Source: Ciona savignyi
Lineage: Eukaryota; Chordata; Ascidiacea; Phlebobranchia; Cionidae
DNA length: 64,000 bases
Reading direction: 5' to 3'
Assembly (NCBI GenBank): GCA_000149265.1
Contig: CH003098.1
Location: forward strand, 425,534-489,533
This document shows positions 56,871-64,000 of the stretch, piece by piece (position 1 is the stretch's first letter; the number at the start of each line of letters is the position of its first letter). A program made the translations under genes and the position numbers. Below the pieces are notes generated by a model, which saw only the letters and a list, made by a program, of their open reading frames with translations, did no database searches and was not told the DNA's origin.

Positions 56871-58562
56871 ATTAAGAACTAAAACTCATCAAACAATACC
56901 ACATATATAACCAGGAGTTGTATTTATTATAATGTACACCACTGCTTCGTTCTTCTATATTGTGTTGTTGCATATAGCCTACTGTATGTCAGAATTCTGT
57001 TCAGTTGTATTATGGCCAATCTGACAATTGGGTAATCGCCATTGTTGCGTTTTAAAATCTAAAAAAATAATTTAACTGAAAAAACCTTCTTTGCTGAACC
57101 GGTGTATTGTACATGCGATTTCAATAAGATCATAAATTCTAGGTTCATCATTTTAGAATTGGGTCGTTGTTGTATTTTTTACGATTTTAACAGATCAACC
57201 ACAAGTTGTATGTAAAACCTATTAGTATTCTATTTCTCAGATTAACAAACGGTTTGTTTCAAAATATACCGTCCCATTTAACTAATAAGCAAAACTTTAG
57301 TTTGCGCACATTTAAACCATGCCAGTTTATATTTAAAACCATTACACAATCTTTCTGTGTTGTTGCAATGGGCTTTATACAAGTATAACTAAAACCATCG
57401 TGTAATACAAGTTTCTGACTTTTGGATCAACAAATGTATTAATAAATCTTCTGCAAAAATGTAAAGTAGATTCTGATTCCGCGAGTAGCCTATAAGGAGA
57501 AGCAGTGTTTCCCACGCTATTATTAAAGTATATGTCTAAAACTCGCTCGATAGGTAGCTTCTCCTAATCCCCAGTTTTGTCACTACTTTACCGCACACTC
57601 TTTTTAGTTTTTTTTTTAAATAAGTAAATTAAGGTTACCCACAAGGTTACCCTCAAAGAATCGCCAATCAAAGCACACCGAGTGGCCCTTAACGATAAAT
57701 CACAAAGTTTGCCCTAAAAGCTTATAAAATAATTAGCATTTTAACTTAACTAAAATAAATTTGCACCGGGGACTTTTACAAATTTACTTAACCGTTAGTG
57801 GGCAATAGAGCTGCGCCACTGTTACTATGCAATCGAGCATTTTGCGTCGTTTGTGGCTGATATTTTAACTGTAAGATCGATAAATATAGAAAAATGCGGA
57901 TGAACTCGTTCAAGCGATTAATTCGGCCATGGCATTGGTTTAAATCAATAGTTTATACGTCAAAAACTTGACCATTTTGTACATAGATGGAATATTCATG
58001 TTTATCCAGTTTAAGTAGATAAGACAACGAAGGAAAAAAGAAATGAAAGAGGGAAACCGTACATTACAATGAAATTTCGTTAGAATTTTTAGTTTACTTA
58101 CTATTAGTAAGCAGTTACCTTAGGCTCCTCCCTTCCATTTAGTGTTACCTAAAATATCCACATTCTTATACGGACAATAATCAAATATCCTCATGGGCAC
58201 TGTTATGTAGATTATTGCAGTGTGCTGTAGGTGATGCTAAAGAACATAGGATCATAAACTATATAGTGCTAGACTGGTTTTGATCCTACAGCCCTTTGGT
58301 CATTCGCTGGATTTGGAACTTTAAATCCGTACCGCTTAACGGCTCTTATTACTACAGGATCGCTTAGCTTGAAGGGTTAAAAATGGTTAGGGTCCCAAGC
58401 GATCCTTTAGTAATTAAAGGCACCCCTTTTACTCCATGATCAGACTCATTATGGTATGATCAGCCTGTATGTGCAGCTAACATATTTTGTTGGTACTTCT
58501 CCAGTTAAATTTTCCAAGAGTGAAATAATAGTATAACCATGTGAAGCGGAATAAAAAAAAAG
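56871..58562. other. Intergenic region after PLAC8-like copy B
   Basis: 1.7 kb, AT-rich, without a supportable gene. ORF 57206-57388 has no known motif. The 5' exon of the next gene starts at 58563. Confidence 0.55.
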
Positions 58563-61500
58563 ATGTCAAAGCGTGTAAGCCCAACTTTAAAAAACAACTT
58601 GGATGAATACGAATTAGATGGGCTCAAGAATAAAGGTTTGTTCTGGTTATTGTGTATAACTTGTCATTAACTTTAAGGATTCTCAATTTACTTAACTCTC
58701 TCACTTTTCTATTCAGTGTGTTAGTACATTATTTTCTGTTTCATATTAAAATGGTAATAAATATATGTGTAACTCGAAGCACATCTCTTACCTCAATCAA
58801 TCTATCAACTAAACATATTTATTTGTTAAACCAACAGAATCAATATAATAAAAATAACGAGAAACCATGCAGTAATCAGGCAGGTGCCACGTTACGAGAA
58901 ATGCAAAAATAAACCCAAAAATAAATAAATAAGAAATAATAAGAATAGCAGTGAAAAACTGCAAATAGTTACATACCGGTACCTCAATCACACACAAATG
59001 TAGGAATTAGAAATAGTGTGATACCTTATTTGTTATCTAACTGTTTTATTAAATAATAATTTCTTTTAAGTGCCAGTAGAGTAGGTTACCAGTACCAATA
59101 ATTAAACAAAATTTATAACAAGTGATGATGAAATGTACTGGAATAGCCTATTAAATGTGTGCAAACAGAAATAATTGGGCAGGTATAGATGTGATAAAAG
59201 AAGTTTAAATTCATTTGATTCATATTACCAGTACGTTGTCATAGGTAGCAGTAGCAGTTATGCATTGTATTACACAATTGGGTTCATGAATATTTAATTA
59301 TCATGGCGAAGAACAGTCATCTAAACTCATTGTACCCTATCCCCTGATCTCATTCTGACATGCTATGCTATGTCATTTCATTACAGCCTCCATACCATTA
59401 CCTGTTTCATGAGAGTAAAATATATTAAGATAAAGTTATCAGTTTTGCTCAATTAAGAATACAGAAAAGTATTTGTAAAGTAAACTTATGTATGATATTT
59501 AACTCTTAAGTTTAAAAACATTAAATTTAAAACTATAGTTTGGTCATTTATATAATGTAAGTTCTACTCAGCCTAAACTATATTAAAATTTATGAATATT
59601 TTAGGGATTCTATGTCAACAAAAATTATAGCCATTAATTTATAATTTAATTCCAAACATATAATGTTTAAGAGTTATACTTGAGTTTATATATTGTATAA
59701 AATTGTTCCCCTTAAAACATTCAACCAACATTGTAATTTGCATATGTATATTGTATAAACGAATGTACGACTTGCAGTGAATAGTACTTTAGTTTAACTA
59801 TGTTCATGAGTTTTAGTTTCAGCCATGCAGGAAGGTGGTTTTAAAAGTCAATTTTGCATGTGTTATCATGCACATGACCTTCACTTGACAGTTGCCAGAG
59901 TTGCTTAATTAGCTCAGTATCTTTTGCTATTTCTGCTGAGATACTGGTAGTGAAGCGATCAGGCAGCATACAAGTGTTAGCCTATGAAAAAATAATTGAT
60001 CCAATAGGTTAGTTTAAGGCACTTAATTATGTTTATTTAAAATTAATTAAAAAAAAATGTCGATTTTTTTATTCTCTTGTAAAAATAATCCAATGTCGGC
60101 AAAATGTTTGAACTTTAGTTTAAAATTCTTTCAATTTTTGTTGCATTTGTATATCAGAGAATCATTTTATTCCCATTTCCCGTCACATATATTTACAGAC
60201 AAAACTATTTTTCCCGTTAAAGTGCTGTTTTATAAATGTTTGGACAAAGAATTTAGCTCTTAGATTATATCAGTTCATATCCCAGCTTAGTGTAGCCACA
60301 AACACGCGTCATAAAGAGGCTTTGTCGAAACATATTGCCCCAGGTAATGTTCGAAAGCCTAAGCTGTCTACATGTAGTTTGCTGTGGATTAATTTTATGT
60401 TGTCTAGGTTTTTCATTCTCACATAACTCTAATGGCCTGTATATATTACGGATGTTCATCAGTTATTTGAAAACTGATTTGTTGCCAGTTCATCAGTAGC
60501 CCACATCTCTTGAATCTGAATTAATATCCAATTAAAGAAATTCTAATTATTCAGACATTAGTGTACCATAATTTTAGGTATTTTTTGGAACAGTAAACCA
60601 GGGACAGGGAATGGGCACAGTTCTAAGTTACACCCATACCGATATATAAAAAATATATACATATAAATTCCCAAACACTTTGTGGTATGCTATACTCTAT
60701 GTTGTTATTATTAAGGTGTGTTGGCCAAATCTTTGCATGCGTAGAACATCCCTAAACTTGAGTTTTGCTTTGGTATCGATAAATATTTACTTGGTTTATC
60801 TCCTTGTACCTGGTTTATTATAAAGTGATCTTTTTAAATTATATATTTTTATATATTAATTACATTTAACCATTTGTAAGTATGTGGTAGGATATTGCTA
60901 CTTGTATCGTTCGGATTAGAACTTCTTTGTACAACTAATGTCCCAGGCGCATTAGACAAAATTGCCAAACCTATCACCTTTTTAATACCACAAGAAATAG
61001 AAATTTGTTGCCAAAATTAGTTTTTCCATAATCAGTACCAATTATGTAGAGCTGGAGTATGCTGTAGTTTTTTTTTAAATATGCATGCAATTTATGTATG
61101 AGCATTAAGAACGGACTAAAATGTGGTCTTCTTCCCACAGACATGCAGCGGCCTGGGAGTGGAGACTCTCGGAATGCCTGGGATAATGATGCGTTTGATG
61201 CTGACAACGTTAATACTGTGTCCGGAGGGATTTACAGTAAGTTTTTATAACCTCTTAATTATATATATTAACATAATTTTTTAATTTCACAGTGTGTAAA
61301 ATATCAATTTTTTTGTTTGTTGTTTAAAACTTTTTTACACAAAAATTATGTAGGCCTAGCGAATCGGCGAACAAAAATTTATAACATATATACGTTTTCT
61401 AACTAAATATTTCACATTAATATTCAATGAACACGTCTTTGATGTACTACAGCTTACAACCCAGATGTAAACATGCCAACTGAGATGACCAGTGATGTGT

Positions 61501-61608
61501 ATACGACTTCATCCAGTGACAATCAGCACAGCAGCAGTGCCGTCAATGTCCGAACAACCATTTTAAACGAGGAGGGAATTTGGGCCAAGGTTAAAAGAGG
61601 CGTCCGAG
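58563..61608 (+). CDS. Unidentified gene, 5' exons (3' partial)
   Basis: Three exons join in phase 1: 58563-58635, 61141-61236 and 61453-61608, giving 108 residues before an open phase-1 donor at 61608. The product starts MSKRVSPTLKNNLDEYELDG and continues with a polar stretch rich in Asn, Asp and Ser (NAWDNDAFDADNVNTVSGGI), a Ser/Thr block (MTSDVYTTSSSDNQHSSS), and ends on RTTILNEEGIWAKVKRGVRG, a basic amphipathic run. No signal peptide or membrane helix is present, so this reads like the cytosolic N-terminal tail of a larger protein, possibly a transporter or receptor with several membrane passes further on; that is a guess. The first intron is 2.5 kb. I do not recognise the family. Splice sites: 'cccacag|ac', 'tttaca|gtaagt', 'tactacag|ct', 'ccgag|gtatt'. 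Confidence 0.65.
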
Positions 61609-64000
61609 GTATTGTGTTATTATCAACATGAAGTGTATAGAACTGTTTGTCTGCTTTTCAGTAGTATAGGAGTCATTCTTCTTAGATGGTGTGGTGTGTT
61701 AATATGGCTTATCAAGTGGTGTATTAGACTGGGTTATCTGGTGTATTCTGGCTAATTGAATGGTGTGGTAGTCTGACTTATTTAGAGGTGTAGTAGTTTG
61801 GGTTATCGGGTTAATGGTAGTCAGGCTTTTCTGGTGGTGTGGTATGGTGTAGTAGTTTGTCTTAACCGGTTGGGTGGTATGATCATCCCATATCGAATCT
61901 ACTTAAAGTTATTGTTCTTATTATTGGTATCAAATAACTAGATGCATCTAAATTATAATTAGAACTATTGAACATACACTATTGTATGGCTTTGACCAAT
62001 TAAACATACACTTTAAATTTTATTTTGATAATCGAGATAATCATTAATAACTGCAAGCTCTAGGTGTCATATATGCTATATAAATTTGGTTACAGCTTAC
62101 AAATAGCTCACACCGAATATGCAGATGTACAAAATAAATTGTGTTTTTCCCTTTTATTGCATCAACATATGACCTAAACACCGCCTTTCCAAAAATAGCA
62201 AGGTATAACCGCACGATCAATTTCAAACATAACTTCGTGTTGGCATATATAAACACATGCTCTGCAAAGCACGTAAACAAATTGATATTCGTATATAAAA
62301 CACCTTTATGAAAAAACACCTTAAGCACATCAATTTCAAACATGCAGACATTTTAGCTACAACCAATACAATCAATAAATTAAAAATAATAAATTGTTTG
62401 TTATGCTCTGGCATGCTTGACTAGTATTTTAATCCTTTGTACATGTTAAACACATGTGGTTAACAATACGTTCCCACTAAGAGTGTTATCAGGTGTTGGT
62501 CGCACCACAGAACAGTCTGTCACAAGATCAAAGACCACTGTATTACACAGCATAGCCTGCTGGTGTTATATTTAAAAAATTGCATTCAAAAATTTGTCAC
62601 TTTTAGTATAAAAATACCAGTACCAGATTGACTTTATATTATTACCTAGACAATTTGCACTTTTCATACATGATTCTTGAATCCCCCAAAAATGATAATA
62701 ATACATATTTACAGAAGTTAGTATTTGTTTTCTTTGCTCAGATTGTAATCTAAAATGTTTTTACTATTTTTTACTTTTTCATGTTTCACGATAAATATGA
62801 ATTTTCTGTCAGAAAAATTAGTAGATTCCTAATGAGGCTTAAAATGAAACCAGCGTTGCTTTGAACAGTTGACACAGACAGAGATATTTCACCATTCTTG
62901 TCCATCCGCTGTAAAAACACTGGGTGTGTTAGGAAGCCTGTTTCCTGAATGGGGCCTTATTCCCTATGAACCTTCCCTGTAGTTCAAATAACAACAAATT
63001 CCTTTTGGATAAACCATCCAACTGTATAAAGCTTGGCTGTATTACAATAACATACAGTAAAACGATTTTTCTAGTTTTGTTTAAGCCATGTGTTAAGGTT
63101 TTTCAAGTCAATAACATTTTAATTTGTGTATATACTAATCTTATATTTATAAATGTGTACTTTTTGTAAATTTGATTTCTTTAAAGTAAAATAGAGATAA
63201 TTCCGTTATGAATTGACTTTAATAAAATATAAATATACATCATGTAGGTTTTAATTGCGTATTATCTGGGCTTTTGTTACAACGTCGAGTGGTTTCAGGT
63301 GTCAACTATTTGGAAGCAATACACGTGCCACTTACCCCGTGTTGCTGCTCTTAGCTTAATACTCAAGCGTGTCTTGATCACATTTCATTTTCATTGTTTC
63401 GAAACTTATTATTCGCGAGGCTATTACTTAAGCTTTCTCCTACTTGCCTGAAGAAATTATGGCATTCTGAAATGTTTTGGTGGTTTAATGTCTGGAACAC
63501 AATTTCAGCCGCATGTTTGTTTTGACTTTAAACAGGAAATCAAATTATCTTTGTTAAGCTTAATATAATACAAAAAACTGTTTCAGACTGTTACTCATAA
63601 ATACAAATTATGAGTGGTTAACCCTACCATACAAGCCAAATAATGATTGTTTACATATTACACATCAGTTATATTATTTATATTAATATTTTAAACTAAA
63701 ATAATTCAGTTACTCGAGATATAATTGCATATTACGACTTGATTAATATTCTGCAGGAGATAAGGCTTTATTACACTGATTGCGCATTTTTAATTCATGG
63801 ATGATTTATCTTTTTGTTTGGATAGTGTAAGCTGGTATGAAACGTGTAGATCTACATGCCTATCAGTGCTTGTTTATCATAGCCTCGAATTAATAATTTA
63901 CAGAGATTGGGTGTTAAAAAGTATCAAGTGGACAAAGGCTTCATAAACGCGAGTTAGGGGTTTTGAGAACAAACATGTTTGCCTAAAATCTCTAAACAAC
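61609..64000 (+). other. Presumed intron of the unidentified gene, to window end
   Basis: 2.4 kb with no further exon that I could support. It contains a degenerate minisatellite (61690-61880). ORFs at 62044-62343 and 62223-62414 (minus) and 62966-63169 (plus) have no known motif. Confidence 0.45.
61690..61880. repeat. Degenerate minisatellite, 'TGGTGTGGTAGTCTG'-type units
   Basis: About six irregular units of 25-40 bp built from 'tggtgtggtagt', 'ctgacttat', and 'gggttatc' pieces. It begins about 80 bp after the exon 3 donor of the unidentified gene. Confidence 0.7.

Noticed and set aside
1-64000. CRISPR arrays, operons or other bacterial systems
   Set aside because: Genes are split by GT-AG introns and repeats are transposon-derived; no regularly spaced direct-repeat array was seen.

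Overview
This is an intron-rich, AT-rich invertebrate chordate genome segment. The genes are animal genes with GT-AG introns. The tRNA-derived SINEs ending in runs of TATCC, together with the gene content, point to an ascidian, most likely Ciona (C. intestinalis/robusta type). The species is an inference; the gene families are read directly from spliced translations that I checked for intron phase. All real genes found lie on the + strand.

Layout. (1) 433-9083: the 3' part of a mitochondrial half-ABC transporter of the ABCB8 type, with the gene start outside the window. (2) 9919-26937: a complete 21-exon M1 zinc aminopeptidase N-like ectoenzyme of 960 residues. (3) 31288-35394 and 36252-38314: two tandem GT31-like glycosyltransferases (364 and 353 residues) sharing all four-exon boundaries; the first exon of the second is hidden in a frame that a longest-ORF search misses. 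(4) 42462-44368 and 50415-56870: two tandem PLAC8/cornifelin-like cysteine-rich genes of 109 codons each, with identical four-exon structure. (5) 58563-61608: the 5' exons of an unidentified gene that runs past the window.

Mobile DNA is abundant. The most striking element is a 5.26-kb BEL/Pao LTR retrotransposon (51083-56338) inside intron 2 of the second PLAC8 gene. Its 421-bp LTRs differ by one base and it has a 5-bp target duplication. Its single intact 1371-codon ORF appears to lack both the reverse-transcriptase catalytic box and the whole integrase core through in-frame deletions, so it looks like a recently mobilised non-autonomous element. There are also a hAT-like element with perfect 8-bp target duplications (11043-11787), two inverted copies of a TTAA-flanked piggyBac-like element (7299-8192 and 29819-30906), a possible second hAT-like element near 47.3-47.9 kb, and at least a dozen SINE copies of varied age.

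The genes do not form a pathway. The recurring pattern is local tandem duplication (GT31 pair, PLAC8 pair) combined with insertion of mobile elements into introns and intergenic DNA. Exon limits come from reading splice sites and conserved protein motifs by eye; untranslated regions and polyadenylation sites are tentative.
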